Shown: positions 1-8,883 of the stretch, in pieces
Layout of the letters: each line of letters starts with the position of its first letter
How positions within the stretch are numbered: position 1 is the first letter of the stretch
DNA from: Thalassobacillus_A hwangdonensis
GTDB taxonomy: Bacteria; Bacillota; Bacilli; Bacillales; Halobacillaceae
Length of the DNA stretch: 64,000 nucleotides
Reading direction: 5' to 3'
Assembly: GCF_042675915.1 (NCBI RefSeq)
Contig: NZ_JBHTKL010000005.1
Coordinates: 682,001-746,000, forward strand
The notes under the pieces: generated by a model
Databases searched by the model: none
What the model saw: only the letters and a program-made list of their open reading frames with translations
Told to the model about the DNA's origin: nothing
Made by a program: the position numbers and the translations under genes

Positions 1-1
1 A

Positions 2-232
2 ACCTTCGTCTTTGCATTCACCGTGAGCATCGACAGCTTTTCTGCAGGGTTAAGCCTCGGTTTATCCGGCGTTGGTGTATTGCTTGCCATCATACTGTTC
101 GGGGTGATGAGTACGGTGTTGACTTGGACAGGCTTCCTGCTGGGACGAACCGCCAAAGGGCTGCTAGGTGTCTACAGCGAACTGCTTGGAGGCAGTATTC
201 TTGTGGCAATCGGTTTGAATACGCTGTTTTAA
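2..232 (+). CDS. mntP: Manganese efflux pump MntP, C-terminal part (cut by window start)
   Basis: The frame is open from the first bases of the window and ends at TAA 230-232, so only about the last 76 residues are seen. The segment FAFTVSIDSFSAGLSLGL with its conserved aspartate, followed by two hydrophobic helices, matches the second half of the MntP/YwlD family, a six-helix inner-membrane Mn(II) exporter built from two similar halves. Its place directly upstream of ywlE agrees with the Bacillus order ywlD-ywlE. The start and N-terminal half lie outside the window. Confidence 0.8.
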   Translation, partial: TFVFAFTVSIDSFSAGLSLGLSGVGVLLAIILFGVMSTVLTWTGFLLGRTAKGLLGVYSELLGGSILVAIGLNTLF

Positions 233-309
233 TTAAAGGTTCCGATTTTCTAATCGAAACGCCTATGGTATGATATGGGCAAAATCAGTCGATGTGGAGG
301 AACGGAATT

Positions 310-915
310 ATGAAGGTATTATTCATTTGTACAGGTAATACATGCAGAAGCCCGATGGCAGAGGCATTATTGAAGCATCATGGAACGGATGTCGAAGTGA
401 AGTCTGCCGGTATTTTTGCGGGCAAGGGGCAGCCAGCTTCCCAGGGAACGGTGGAAGTGTTGGACGAGAAAGGGATTAAGCTGGAACATGCTTCCCAATC
501 GGTGACAGGGGAATTGCTCCAATGGGCAGATGTTATTCTTACGATGACCGAGCAGCATAAACAGTCGCTATTGATGCAGCATTCAGCTCATCAGGATCGA
601 GTTTATACATTGAAGGAATACGTCCTCATGGATGAACTGGAAGAATGGGAAAAGTTGAAGCAGGCCTACAGTGACCTCGAAGAGAAACGGCTGACGTTCA
701 TGAACGAACACCACCATCTGCAGGGCAAAGAGTTGGAAAAGGAATTACTGGATCATCTGGAAGCGGACATCATCGCAATCAAGAAGATGGAAGCAGACCT
801 ACCTGACTTGAACATTTCTGATCCTTTTGGCGGAAATGTGACAATTTACCGCAAAACCCTCCAAGAAATTGAAAATCATATTGAACTTCTAGTAAAAAAG
901 ATGGACAATAGATAA
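310..915 (+). CDS. ywlE: Protein-arginine phosphatase, low-molecular-weight PTP family (YwlE), with a large insertion
   Basis: The N-terminus carries the low-molecular-weight phosphatase P-loop CTGNTCRSP (Cys7, Arg13). Thr11 of the loop is the residue that marks arginine rather than tyrosine phosphatases in this family, and the general-acid Asp is in DPFGG (D171). YwlE removes phosphoarginine marks set by McsB in the CtsR/ClpCP stress system. The start at 310 is preferred over 292 because GTGGAGG lies just upstream. The product is 201 residues against about 150 in B. subtilis: a charged, helix-rich stretch of about 60 residues (roughly 106-166) sits between LKEYV and the DPFGG loop. The chemoreceptor gene that follows is not normally part of this locus. 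Confidence 0.9.
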   Translation: MKVLFICTGNTCRSPMAEALLKHHGTDVEVKSAGIFAGKGQPASQGTVEVLDEKGIKLEHASQSVTGELLQWADVILTMTEQHKQSLLMQHSAHQDRVYTLKEYVLMDELEEWEKLKQAYSDLEEKRLTFMNEHHHLQGKELEKELLDHLEADIIAIKKMEADLPDLNISDPFGGNVTIYRKTLQEIENHIELLVKKMDNR

Positions 916-946
916 AAAGAGCTTCAATTTATCTGGGGGGATTCAG

Positions 947-2239
947 TTGGAGAAAAAGTATAAGTTCAGCTTACGCTGGAAGCTTGTTTTGTTCGTAACG
1001 GTGCTTGCATTGATCACCTATACGACGAGCATGCTGTTCATTTCTGTTTTTTATGAGTATATCAATGATTTCTGGAATGTATCCGAGCAGGTATTCACCG
1101 TACTTACACTAGTGCTTGGGGTGTTCTGGTCAGGTGTGCTTGCCTATTTCATGTCAGGGTTCATCACTCGACCTTTGAAAAAGCTGGAGCGTGTCGTCAG
1201 CATTGCAGCAGAGGGAGACTTGACGGAAGATATCGATGTCCCAAAATCGGATGACGAAATCCGTTCCTTGACCCTTGCATTCGAGAAGATGCTGGGTAAT
1301 ATGAAATCGATCATTCGTAACATTGATGATAACTTCGAAGAAACGAACGAATCGGTACATAAAATGAAGCTTGCGGCTGAATATGTATCTGACCAGGCGA
1401 CTGCAATCGGCCGGACGGTCCATGACATTTCTTCAGGAGCGGAGAGCTCATCCAATGCCATCCAGCAGACAGCAGAGTCGGTGGAAGAGTCGACACAGCT
1501 TGCGAGCCAGGTGCAGGAGAAAGCCAATCAGTCGAAACAGAAGTCTTCTGATATGGTAAATGTCCTGAACGAGTCGAAGAAAGTGATACATAATATGGTC
1601 AACGGCATCCAGAACCTTTCTGTTGAACAGGAAGCTTCCTTGGAGGATGTAGAACGCCTTGAAACGAATGCAAAAGAAGTAGAAAAAATCATTTCCCTTG
1701 TTGGAGAGATTGCTGAACAGACCAACCTCCTTGCACTCAACGCTTCCATCGAAGCGGCACGCGCAGGTGAACACGGAAAAGGATTCGCTGTCGTTGCAGA
1801 AGAAGTGCGCAAGCTTGCAGACGAAAGTGCTACCGCTGTTCAAGGGATTTCCGATTTGATCGATAATATCCAACGCGATGTGAAACAGGTCGTCGGGAAA
1901 ATCGGGAAGCACGTGGAGTTCGCCCGTGAAGAAGCTGGCAAAGGTCAGCAATCCAATGCTGCCATCCAGCAGATGTCGGAGTCCATTAATGAAGTTGCAA
2001 GTGCAATTGACGCCATCACAATCCTGGTCGACAAGCAAATGGTCTTCATCCAGAATACAGCACAGCAATCCCAGGAAGTTTCCGCGATTGCTGAAGAAAC
2101 GTCTGCTGGTGCACAAGAAGTCGACGCTTCCATACAGGAGCAGGCTGCGATGATCCAGGATGTGGAACACCTTGCTGTTTCCTTGGAAAATCAGGCAAAA
2201 GCACTGAAAAAAGAAATTCATCGTTTCCGATTGACATAA
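947..2239 (+). CDS. Methyl-accepting chemotaxis protein with minimal extracellular region
   Basis: This is a 430-residue chemoreceptor starting at TTG with a GGGGGG Shine-Dalgarno. Two membrane helices (about 13-33 and 46-70) are separated by only about 12-15 residues, so there is almost no outside ligand domain. A HAMP linker follows (about 70-125), then a long coiled-coil signalling domain whose conserved tip contains IAEQTNLLALNASIEAARAG and GFAVVAEEVRKLA. It would signal to CheA/CheW and control flagellar rotation. With so little extracellular sequence it probably senses a membrane or cytoplasmic cue such as energy state. It sits between ywlE and rpiB, where B. subtilis has no such gene. 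Confidence 0.92.
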   Translation: MEKKYKFSLRWKLVLFVTVLALITYTTSMLFISVFYEYINDFWNVSEQVFTVLTLVLGVFWSGVLAYFMSGFITRPLKKLERVVSIAAEGDLTEDIDVPKSDDEIRSLTLAFEKMLGNMKSIIRNIDDNFEETNESVHKMKLAAEYVSDQATAIGRTVHDISSGAESSSNAIQQTAESVEESTQLASQVQEKANQSKQKSSDMVNVLNESKKVIHNMVNGIQNLSVEQEASLEDVERLETNAKEVEKIISLVGEIAEQTNLLALNASIEAARAGEHGKGFAVVAEEVRKLADESATAVQGISDLIDNIQRDVKQVVGKIGKHVEFAREEAGKGQQSNAAIQQMSESINEVASAIDAITILVDKQMVFIQNTAQQSQEVSAIAEETSAGAQEVDASIQEQAAMIQDVEHLAVSLENQAKALKKEIHRFRLT

Positions 2240-2281
2240 ACCGCTTCATTCATCATGATAGATGAGGAAGGAGTGGTGAAG

Positions 2282-2722
2282 ATGAAAATTATTCTTGCCT
2301 CTGACCATGGTGGTGTGAATTTACGTGAAGAAGTCGCATCATTATTGGACGAGTTAGGTATCCAATATGAAGATATCGGTTGTGACTGTGAAGAATCAGT
2401 AGATTATCCGGATTACGGCATTCCTGTCGCAGAACGTGTTGCCAATGGCGAATTCGATAAAGGTATCCTGATCTGCGGAACCGGAATTGGGATGTCCATT
2501 TCAGCAAACAAAGTGAAAGGTGTCCGTGCCGCACTTGTCCACGATCTGTTCAGTGCGAAAGCTACTCGTGAACATAACGATTCGAACGTCCTCTGCATGG
2601 GAGAACGTGTCATCGGCCCTGGACTTGCGCGCGAAATCGCACGTACATGGGTGTCTACCGATTATGAAGGTGGCCGCCACGAACGCCGTGTCGGAAAGAT
2701 TGCCGAATACGAAAAGAAATAA
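2282..2722 (+). CDS. rpiB: Ribose-5-phosphate isomerase B
   Basis: The 146-residue product has the RpiB/LacAB fold signature: MKIILASDHGG at the N-terminus, the DYPDYG loop and CGTGIGMSISANK, in which Cys65 is the catalytic base. It interconverts ribose 5-phosphate and ribulose 5-phosphate in the pentose phosphate pathway. The start at 2282 is chosen over 2255 because GGAAGGAGTGG lies upstream and the protein then begins exactly at the conserved MKI. A terminator-like hairpin follows. It corresponds to B. subtilis ywlF in the same gene order. Confidence 0.95.
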   Translation: MKIILASDHGGVNLREEVASLLDELGIQYEDIGCDCEESVDYPDYGIPVAERVANGEFDKGILICGTGIGMSISANKVKGVRAALVHDLFSAKATREHNDSNVLCMGERVIGPGLAREIARTWVSTDYEGGRHERRVGKIAEYEKK

Positions 2723-2739
2723 TAGAATAGTAACTGAAG

Positions 2740-2774
2740 TGGGGAGGAGCATGATCAGACGCTTCTCCCTTTTT
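2740..2774 (+). terminator. Rho-independent terminator after rpiB
   Basis: GGGAGGAGC (from 2742) pairs with GCTTCTCCC (2761-2769, one G-T pair) and is followed by TTTTT. It separates rpiB from ywlG-glyA. Confidence 0.65.
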
Positions 2775-2823
2775 ATACTTTGTCGGTTAAAATAATGATG
2801 AATATGCAAGCGGAGGTGACGCG

Positions 2824-3396
2824 ATGATACAGCTTGATGCTATTTCAAAAGGTATGGGTAATCTTGTTGAACAGTTCGTTGGAAGCGGTTTCCTGAAAGA
2901 AGATGAACTGTTCGTGATTGGCTGCTCAACGAGTGAGATTGCAGGTGAGCGAATCGGTACATCCGGGTCTGAAGAGATTGCGGCAGTTCTATATGATGAA
3001 TTACAGGAACTTCGTGAAAAATCTGGTGCAGCACTTGTGTTTCAATGCTGCGAACATCTTAACCGGGCGCTGGTAATGGAAAGAACGACGATGCTCAAAA
3101 AGGGATATGAAGAAGTATCGGTCATTCCGGTTCCGAAAGCTGGAGGCTCGATGGCTTCTTATGCATACCGTCAGATGAAGGATCCTGTTGTTGTCGAGTA
3201 TGTGCAGGCGGATGCGGGAATCGATATCGGAGATACGCTGATCGGGATGCATTTGAAACCTGTCGCCGTCCCGTTAAGGTTCGACCAGAAATCGATCGGC
3301 CATGCGCACTTGAATGCTGCCCGGACAAGACCTCGTTTGATTGGCGGCACCCGCGCGGTATATGATAGAAATGAATTGGATGCAACTTGTGATTGA
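2824..3396 (+). CDS. ywlG: YwlG family protein (TIGR01440, DUF436)
   Basis: This 190-residue soluble protein belongs to the conserved YwlG family found upstream of glyA in many Firmicutes. Family-typical segments are VIGCSTSEIAGERIG near the N-terminus, CCEHLNRALVMER in the middle and DAGIDIGDTLIGMH near the C-terminus. The biochemical function is not known to me. ATG 2824 follows GGAGGTGACGCG. It lies 32 bp upstream of glyA on the same strand and probably shares its transcript. Confidence 0.9.
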   Translation: MIQLDAISKGMGNLVEQFVGSGFLKEDELFVIGCSTSEIAGERIGTSGSEEIAAVLYDELQELREKSGAALVFQCCEHLNRALVMERTTMLKKGYEEVSVIPVPKAGGSMASYAYRQMKDPVVVEYVQADAGIDIGDTLIGMHLKPVAVPLRFDQKSIGHAHLNAARTRPRLIGGTRAVYDRNELDATCD

Positions 3397-3428
3397 TCAA
3401 TCGTAAGAGATAGAGAGGGGAAAGTGGA

Positions 3429-4664
3429 ATGGATTACGTAAAGCAGAACGATCTTGAACTATTTGAAGCAATGGACGATGAAAAGGTAAGGCAACGGGAG
3501 AAAATCGAATTGATTGCTTCTGAAAACTTTGTTTCAGAAACAGTAATGGAAGCATTGGGATCTGTACTTACGAACAAATATGCAGAAGGCTATCCAGGTC
3601 GTCGCTATTATGGCGGCTGTGAATATGTCGACGTTGTTGAAAATCTTGCTCGCGACCGTGCGAAGCAATTGTTTGGAGCAGACCATGCAAATGTGCAGCC
3701 GCACTCCGGAGCGCAGGCGAACATGGCTGTCTATTTTACAGTACTTAAGCCTGGAGACAAAGTGCTTGGCATGAACCTGAATCACGGTGGCCACCTGACA
3801 CACGGCAGCCCGGTCAACTTCAGTGGTACCCTATATGAATTTGAAGATTACGGAGTCGATCAAGAGACCGAGCAGATCGATTACGATGTAGTGCGCGAAC
3901 GTGCAAAGGAACTACAACCGAAGCTGATTGTAGCGGGAGCTAGTGCTTATCCACGCGAAATCGACTTCAGCAAATTCCGCGAAATTGCTGATGAAGTGGG
4001 AGCTTACCTGCTTGTAGATATGGCACACATCGCAGGTCTTGTCGCGACAGGACACCATCCGAATCCGGTTCCTTATGCGGATTTCGTTACGACAACTACC
4101 CATAAAACACTGCGTGGTCCACGTGGCGGTATGATCCTTTGTAAAGAAGAGTTCGCAAAGAAAATTGATAAATCCGTTTTCCCTGGCATGCAAGGTGGGC
4201 CATTGATGCATGTCATTGCAGCAAAAGCAGCTTCTTTCAAAGAAGCATTGCAGGAGGATTTCAAAGGCTACTCTAAACAGGTTATTGCAAATGCTAAACG
4301 CCTTGGTGAGTCCCTGCAGAAACAGGGAGTACGTCTCGTTTCAGGCGGAACTGACAACCACCTGCTATTGTTGGATGTACGTCCATTGAACCTGACAGGT
4401 AAAGTAGCGGAAAAAGCACTTGATGATATTGGGGTGACAACGAACAAGAACACGATACCATTTGATCCGGAAAGCCCGTTCGTAACAAGTGGTGTCCGAA
4501 TCGGAACGGCAGCTGTCACAACTCGAGGCTTCAAAGAAGCAGATATGGATGAAATCGCAGAGATCATCGCCTTCACATTGAAGAACCATGAAGACGAAGA
4601 AAAAATGAAACAGGCAGCAGCACGTGTCAAAGACCTGACAAGCAAATTCCCACTATACGAATAA
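3429..4664 (+). CDS. glyA: Serine hydroxymethyltransferase
   Basis: The 411-residue PLP enzyme transfers the serine hydroxymethyl group to tetrahydrofolate, giving glycine and 5,10-methylene-THF. The PLP lysine is K226 in TTTTHKTLRGPRGG. Other family features are SENFVSETVMEA near the N-terminus and the EGYPGRRYYGG substrate loop. Length and sequence are typical of Bacillus GlyA. The start ATG follows GAGAGGGGAAAG. A strong terminator follows. Confidence 0.98.
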   Translation: MDYVKQNDLELFEAMDDEKVRQREKIELIASENFVSETVMEALGSVLTNKYAEGYPGRRYYGGCEYVDVVENLARDRAKQLFGADHANVQPHSGAQANMAVYFTVLKPGDKVLGMNLNHGGHLTHGSPVNFSGTLYEFEDYGVDQETEQIDYDVVRERAKELQPKLIVAGASAYPREIDFSKFREIADEVGAYLLVDMAHIAGLVATGHHPNPVPYADFVTTTTHKTLRGPRGGMILCKEEFAKKIDKSVFPGMQGGPLMHVIAAKAASFKEALQEDFKGYSKQVIANAKRLGESLQKQGVRLVSGGTDNHLLLLDVRPLNLTGKVAEKALDDIGVTTNKNTIPFDPESPFVTSGVRIGTAAVTTRGFKEADMDEIAEIIAFTLKNHEDEEKMKQAAARVKDLTSKFPLYE

Positions 4665-4670
4665 TCAATC

Positions 4671-4703
4671 AAAAGCACCGCTCCCAAAACGAGCGGTGCT
4701 TTT
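4671..4703 (+). terminator. Terminator after glyA
   Basis: AAAAGCACCGCTC (4671-4683) pairs perfectly with GAGCGGTGCTTTT (4691-4703). The A/T-rich flanks on both sides make it potentially bidirectional. Confidence 0.85.
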
Positions 4704-4789
4704 CAATTATCTAAACCTACAGAGTGTGCTCTGATTACGTTATCTGGGTTTGGTGTAACTCCCTGTGTTTCGTTCAATTTAACTTTGCA

Positions 4790-4916
4790 AAATGGGAAGG
4801 TGAAGCGGTGAGACTCCAGTGGGAAAGGCGGACTAGGTGAGACCCCGGACATCGTGAAACGATGGAGGAGGCTCAGCGTCGCCCCACGGAAAGCGAGCCG
4901 TTTCCCCTGACCATTT
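4790..4916. repeat. Dispersed imperfect-palindrome repeat, copy 1 (about 127 bp)
   Basis: The glyA-upp gap (4665-5054) holds no gene but contains a GC-rich element bounded by AAATGG / CCATTT. It includes GGTGAGACTCC, GTGAGACCCC, GGAGGAGGCTCA and GGAAAGCGAGCCGTTTCC. The same ordered words recur at 29898-30014 (same orientation) and 31156-31281 (inverted). The halves are mutually complementary, so a transcript could fold into a long hairpin. It has no coding capacity. Confidence 0.8.
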
Positions 4917-5054
4917 ATACTATTTAAAGGTGAACGATACAGCTTCCCCTGGGTATTGAAAGGTAGTTTTTTTATATGCGACAGGAACTTGCAGGATGTG
5001 CTTTTTTTCTGTACAATCTTAAGGATGCAAATAATAAGAAGGAGTGAATCGGAA

Positions 5055-5687
5055 ATGGGTAAAGTATACGTATTGGACCATCCGTTAATTCAACATAAAC
5101 TGACCTACATACGGAAGAAGACGACAGGCACGAAAGAATTCCGTGAATTGGTCGACGAAGTAGCAGCATTGATGGCTTTTGAAATCACACGTGATCTTCC
5201 AGTCGAAGAGGTGCAAATCGATACGCCGGTAGTAGAAGGTGCTAAAGCGAAAATGCTCTCCGGTAAGAAAATCGGTCTCGTCCCAATCCTGCGCGCAGGC
5301 TTAGGAATGGTCGATGGCATGCTTCAGCTGATCCCTGCAGCCAAAGTAGGCCACGTCGGTTTATACCGTGACCCAGAAACACTCCAGCCGGTTGAATATT
5401 ATGTAAAATTGCCAAGTGATATCGAAGAACGTGAATTGATCGTGCTCGATCCGATGTTGGCCACAGGAGGATCCGCAAATGAAGCGATCCATTCCTTGAA
5501 AAAACGCGGAGCGCGTCAAATCCGCCTTATGTGTCTTGTAGCAGCTCCTGAAGGTGTGGAAGCTGTGCAGGAAGAACATCCGGATGTCGACATCTACCTT
5601 GCAGCAATGGATGAAAAGCTGAACGAAAAAGGCTACATCGTCCCAGGACTTGGAGATGCCGGTGACCGTCTTTACGGAACTAAATAA
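5055..5687 (+). CDS. upp: Uracil phosphoribosyltransferase
   Basis: The 210-residue enzyme salvages uracil with PRPP to give UMP. The PRPP-binding loop is in LDPMLATGGSANEAI and the uracil-binding region is near the C-terminal YIVPGLGDAGDR. The start at 5055 (MGKVYVLDHP) is preferred over the longer frame from 4956 because AAGGAG (about 5038-5043) precedes it and the length then matches other UPRTs. A terminator follows. The usual neighbour mnaA is absent and an S8 protease gene takes its place before the atp operon. Confidence 0.97.
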   Translation: MGKVYVLDHPLIQHKLTYIRKKTTGTKEFRELVDEVAALMAFEITRDLPVEEVQIDTPVVEGAKAKMLSGKKIGLVPILRAGLGMVDGMLQLIPAAKVGHVGLYRDPETLQPVEYYVKLPSDIEERELIVLDPMLATGGSANEAIHSLKKRGARQIRLMCLVAAPEGVEAVQEEHPDVDIYLAAMDEKLNEKGYIVPGLGDAGDRLYGTK

Positions 5688-5698
5688 ATTAGAATTAG

Positions 5699-5726
5699 CC
5701 CTACTGTCATTCAGTGGGGTTTTTTT
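5699..5726 (+). terminator. Terminator after upp
   Basis: CCCTACTG (5699-5706), loop TCATT, CAGTGGGG (5712-5719, one G-T pair), then seven T. Confidence 0.85.
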
Positions 5727-5797
5727 ATGTCTAAGTAAATTCGCATAGAACAACCTTTTCTTCAAATAATAGAAAGAATGAAAGGGGTTCGTTCTAC

Positions 5798-7960
5798 ATG
5801 CATAAATACGGGTTGATGGTACTATTGCTCTCTATCGTTTTCATAGCAGGCTTTGATAATGACGAAACGACTTGGATCATTGAAGTGGACGGTAATCCTC
5901 ACGAAATCAAAAAAGAGATCGAACAAAAAGCTCCGTTGTTAAAAATCGTAGAAGTATATGAAAAAGTATTCAATGGGCTAGCCATCCAAGGACCTGTGAA
6001 GGAATTTGAGCGGCTCGAAAAAGTGGACGCCATCGTCAATCGACACCCGGTGGTTTCTTATCGCGCCAATGATAATATCAATCAATCTGTTCCCTTCATC
6101 AAACAGGATCAATTGAACAGAAATACTATCCCCTACACAGGAAAAGGAGTGAAAGTGGGGGTGGTGGATACAGGAATCGATTACACTCACCCTGATTTGA
6201 AGGGGAATTATCGGGGAGGATTCGATGTCGTGGACTTTGATGATGATCCGATGGAAACGGTCGGCGACGGTGCCACATTGCATGGAACACACGTAGCAGG
6301 AGTGATCGGGGCGAATGGGGAGATGCAGGGGATTGCCCCGGACGTGGAACTGTATGGCTATCGCGCCTTGGGGCCAGGTGGAGTTGGTAACTCGGTGCAG
6401 GTCATTGCCGCTATAGAGGAAGCTGTTAACGATGGGATGGACGTCATCAACTTATCGCTGGGTAATGATGTCAATGGCCCGGACTGGCCAACTAGCGTTG
6501 CGGTCAATAAAGCGGTTGACCTTGGTGTGGTAGTCGTTGTGGCAGCTGGCAATTCAGGTCCGGATCCGTGGACAGTTGGCTCTCCAGCTACTGCCACGGA
6601 AGCGATTGCTGTTGGAGCATCCACGCCACCGATGAAAACGCCTCTATTATATGAAAGAAAAAAAGATCGCTTCATATATATGCAACCCTTAATGGGGGCA
6701 AAGCCTTGGGATTTGAAAAAGAAATATCCGATCGTCGATGGTGGGATTGGTGACAAGCCGGTAGCCGATGCCCGAGGAAAAATCGTCCTTATGAAACGAG
6801 GGACCGTACCTTTTACAGAAAAAGCGAAAGTTGCAGCTGAAAGTGGGGCTGTAGCTTTGATCATCTATAATAATGAAAAAGGGATGTTCCAAGGAGCGTT
6901 GACAGAAACAGACCTCCCAATTCCGGTTGTTGCTGTATCGAACAAAGATGGTAAGTGGCTCCGCTCGAATGTCACAGGAGATGAATGGTTAGAAACGAGA
7001 TATGCGGACAGTGTCGATCAACTTGCTCCGTTCAGCTCCAGGGGACCGGTAACCGCCAATTGGTCGATCAAACCGGACATCGTTGCCCCGGGTGTCGCGA
7101 TTATGAGTACCGTCCCTGGAGGATATCAGTCGCTTCAGGGGACGAGCATGGCAGCTCCGCATATCGCTGGAATCGCAGCGCTGATAAAAGAAGCGCATCC
7201 GGAGTGGGGACCGAAAGAGGTTAAGACGGCGATGCTTTCCACTGCAGATCCTTTGAAAGATGGAAAAGGTATCTATTATCAACCTACGGAACAAGGAATG
7301 GGGAAGGTTGATGTAGCGAGCGCCATCAAACCAAAGCTGAACATTGAGCCGTCTCAGCTCAACTTTGGTCGAATGAACAGCAATTTTCCGAAAAAGACAA
7401 TCAAGGTGAATCTAACAAATAAGTCAGAAGACCAACAGTCCGTGCAAGTCATCCGACCGATGCAGAAAATCGGACTGCGCTGGCATTTGCCAAAGTCCTT
7501 CACCTTGGCGCCTGGAGAAACAAATCGCATCGAGATCGCCCTTCAAGTACAACCGCAGTTCCTCGATAAAGGATTGCAGCAAGGGTGGATCGAGTTCAAA
7601 GTGGGAAAAGAGAAGGTGAAGCTTCCGTACTTGTTCATGATGGAAAACAGCGACTATCCACGAGCGATGGGATTTGAAATTGCTGAAGCAGAATTCAACT
7701 CGAAAGCTTATGACTATCGGTTCTATTTACCTGAAGATGCCGATCATGTCTCTGTCGATCTCTACAGAACCGATACGCTCACCCATGTAGCAGAGCTCTT
7801 TGAACTGGATGCTACGCAAAAAGGTGTTGTCGAAGGGAGCATCAAGGCTCGTGACATCCCGGAAGATGGCATGTTTGTTGCTGTAATCTCAATTGAACGG
7901 GACAAAGAACATTACAGCTATGCTTCTCCGGTATTGTTTGATCGAAAAACGCGTTCTTAA
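5798..7960 (+). CDS. Secreted subtilisin-like serine protease (S8 family, Vpr-like)
   Basis: The 720-residue preproprotease has a short signal peptide (about 1-19), an I9-like propeptide (about 24-90) and a subtilase domain with the catalytic triad Asp124 (GVVDTGID), His162 (LHGTHVAG) and Ser450 (QGTSMAAPH). A protease-associated (PA) domain is inserted between about 290 and 410 (GKIVLMKRGTVPF, AESGAVALIIYNN). About 200 C-terminal residues form beta-rich domains. The arrangement resembles minor extracellular protease Vpr. It should degrade extracellular protein. It stands alone between upp and atp and ends at a terminator, so it appears monocistronic. ATG 5798 follows AAAGGGG. Confidence 0.93.
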   Translation: MHKYGLMVLLLSIVFIAGFDNDETTWIIEVDGNPHEIKKEIEQKAPLLKIVEVYEKVFNGLAIQGPVKEFERLEKVDAIVNRHPVVSYRANDNINQSVPFIKQDQLNRNTIPYTGKGVKVGVVDTGIDYTHPDLKGNYRGGFDVVDFDDDPMETVGDGATLHGTHVAGVIGANGEMQGIAPDVELYGYRALGPGGVGNSVQVIAAIEEAVNDGMDVINLSLGNDVNGPDWPTSVAVNKAVDLGVVVVVAAGNSGPDPWTVGSPATATEAIAVGASTPPMKTPLLYERKKDRFIYMQPLMGAKPWDLKKKYPIVDGGIGDKPVADARGKIVLMKRGTVPFTEKAKVAAESGAVALIIYNNEKGMFQGALTETDLPIPVVAVSNKDGKWLRSNVTGDEWLETRYADSVDQLAPFSSRGPVTANWSIKPDIVAPGVAIMSTVPGGYQSLQGTSMAAPHIAGIAALIKEAHPEWGPKEVKTAMLSTADPLKDGKGIYYQPTEQGMGKVDVASAIKPKLNIEPSQLNFGRMNSNFPKKTIKVNLTNKSEDQQSVQVIRPMQKIGLRWHLPKSFTLAPGETNRIEIALQVQPQFLDKGLQQGWIEFKVGKEKVKLPYLFMMENSDYPRAMGFEIAEAEFNSKAYDYRFYLPEDADHVSVDLYRTDTLTHVAELFELDATQKGVVEGSIKARDIPEDGMFVAVISIERDKEHYSYASPVLFDRKTRS

Positions 7961-7989
7961 TGCTCAGTATAAAGCAAAAACGAATTCTG

Positions 7990-8030
7990 AAATTGGAAAT
8001 GCAGACAGAGATGTCGATTTCCAATTTTTT
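7990..8030 (+). terminator. Terminator after the S8 protease gene
   Basis: AATTGGAAAT (7991-8000) pairs with ATTTCCAATT (8017-8026), with a short inner GAC/GTC pairing, and is followed by T residues. Confidence 0.8.
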
Positions 8031-8158
8031 ATTGTGACGAAATTGTGAAAACCTATGTATTTTTTTGTGGTTTTCTTTATAATGGAGAAGGGAAAATAAA
8101 CGATTTCAATTTTTGTTGAAAATTGTCATTTCTGTTTGTATTTTTCCTCACAAACTCA

Positions 8159-8187
8159 TTGACAACCCACTACCCCTAATGTAGACT
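8159..8187 (+). promoter_or_regulatory. Candidate sigma-A promoter of the atp operon
   Basis: TTGACA (8159-8164), a 17-bp spacer and TAGACT (8182-8187). The -35 is perfect and the -10 matches four of six positions. It lies about 85 bp upstream of the first atp gene in an otherwise gene-free stretch (7961-8270). Confidence 0.5.
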
Positions 8188-8270
8188 TACTTAGTGTGGA
8201 ATGATAAGGTTTTCATTGTTGAAATGAAGCTGTTTGTTCCCCTTTTTAATGTAAGATGGGAGCGGTCATT

Positions 8271-8489
8271 TTGAAGGATCAGAAGCACCCATTCCAAGCA
8301 ATGGCCATAACAAGTGCCATCGTCTCCCAACTAGCAGGCGGACCACTCGCCGGAGTGTTTCTTGGAAAGTGGATCGATCAACAAATTTCCACACATCCGA
8401 CATTTCTCATCATAGGATTACTCACAGGTTTAGGAGCAGGTACATATGGAACGATCCTCATCGTACGTAAGCACACGGGGGACAGATGA
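8271..8489 (+). CDS. AtpZ/AtpI-family small membrane protein at the head of the atp operon
   Basis: This is a 72-residue protein with two membrane helices: AIVSQLAGGPLAGVFLGKWI, then a glycine-rich second helix LIIGLLTGLGAG. The pattern is that of AtpZ-type proteins linked to ATP synthase assembly or divalent cation entry. TTG 8271 is chosen because GGGAG (8258-8262) is at the right distance; ATG 8256 has no visible ribosome site. The stop overlaps the region of the next start. The usual family member has no demonstrated catalytic activity. Confidence 0.75.
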   Translation: MKDQKHPFQAMAITSAIVSQLAGGPLAGVFLGKWIDQQISTHPTFLIIGLLTGLGAGTYGTILIVRKHTGDR

Positions 8490-8490
8490 T

Positions 8491-8859
8491 ATGAAGCAAT
8501 ATCAACAAATGATCGCCCGACAACGCAAATGGATGTTCTATCTTCTGGCATTATTTGTACTCGGATGGGGGATTACACCTTATCAGAGTATATTCCTCGG
8601 ACTTCTCCTAGGAAGTTCACTCAGTTTTTACAGTCTCTGGTTGATGCAGCGGAAAGTGGACAAGTTTGGCAAAGCCACCGCGCAAGGCACTTCCGTAAAA
8701 GGGATTGGTACATTTTCACGATTGATGGCAGCGGCACTCGCTGTGTTAATCGCCCTTCAGTTCGAAGATTATTTCCATCTGATTGCAGTAGTATTGGGTC
8801 TAATGACAGCCTATTTTGTCATTATGATAGATTTTGCATTTTCAAGAGCCAAAGACTAG
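8491..8859 (+). CDS. atpI: ATP synthase subunit I
   Basis: This 122-residue membrane protein has four predicted helices (about 14-30, 33-50, 73-90, 95-115). It fits AtpI, the non-stoichiometric helper encoded first in most Bacillus atp operons, which assists c-ring or Fo assembly. ATG 8491 follows GGGGGACAG; the longer frame from 8446 would overlap the previous gene without a ribosome site. atpB follows 24 bp downstream. Confidence 0.85.
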   Translation: MKQYQQMIARQRKWMFYLLALFVLGWGITPYQSIFLGLLLGSSLSFYSLWLMQRKVDKFGKATAQGTSVKGIGTFSRLMAAALAVLIALQFEDYFHLIAVVLGLMTAYFVIMIDFAFSRAKD

Positions 8860-8883
8860 CACTATAGAAGAGAGGTGAACAGG

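Noticed and set aside
1448..2221. 257-codon minus-strand ORF opposite the chemoreceptor gene
   Set aside because: It is the antisense shadow of a well-conserved coding region, has no ribosome site and encodes low-complexity Cys/Phe/Leu-rich sequence.
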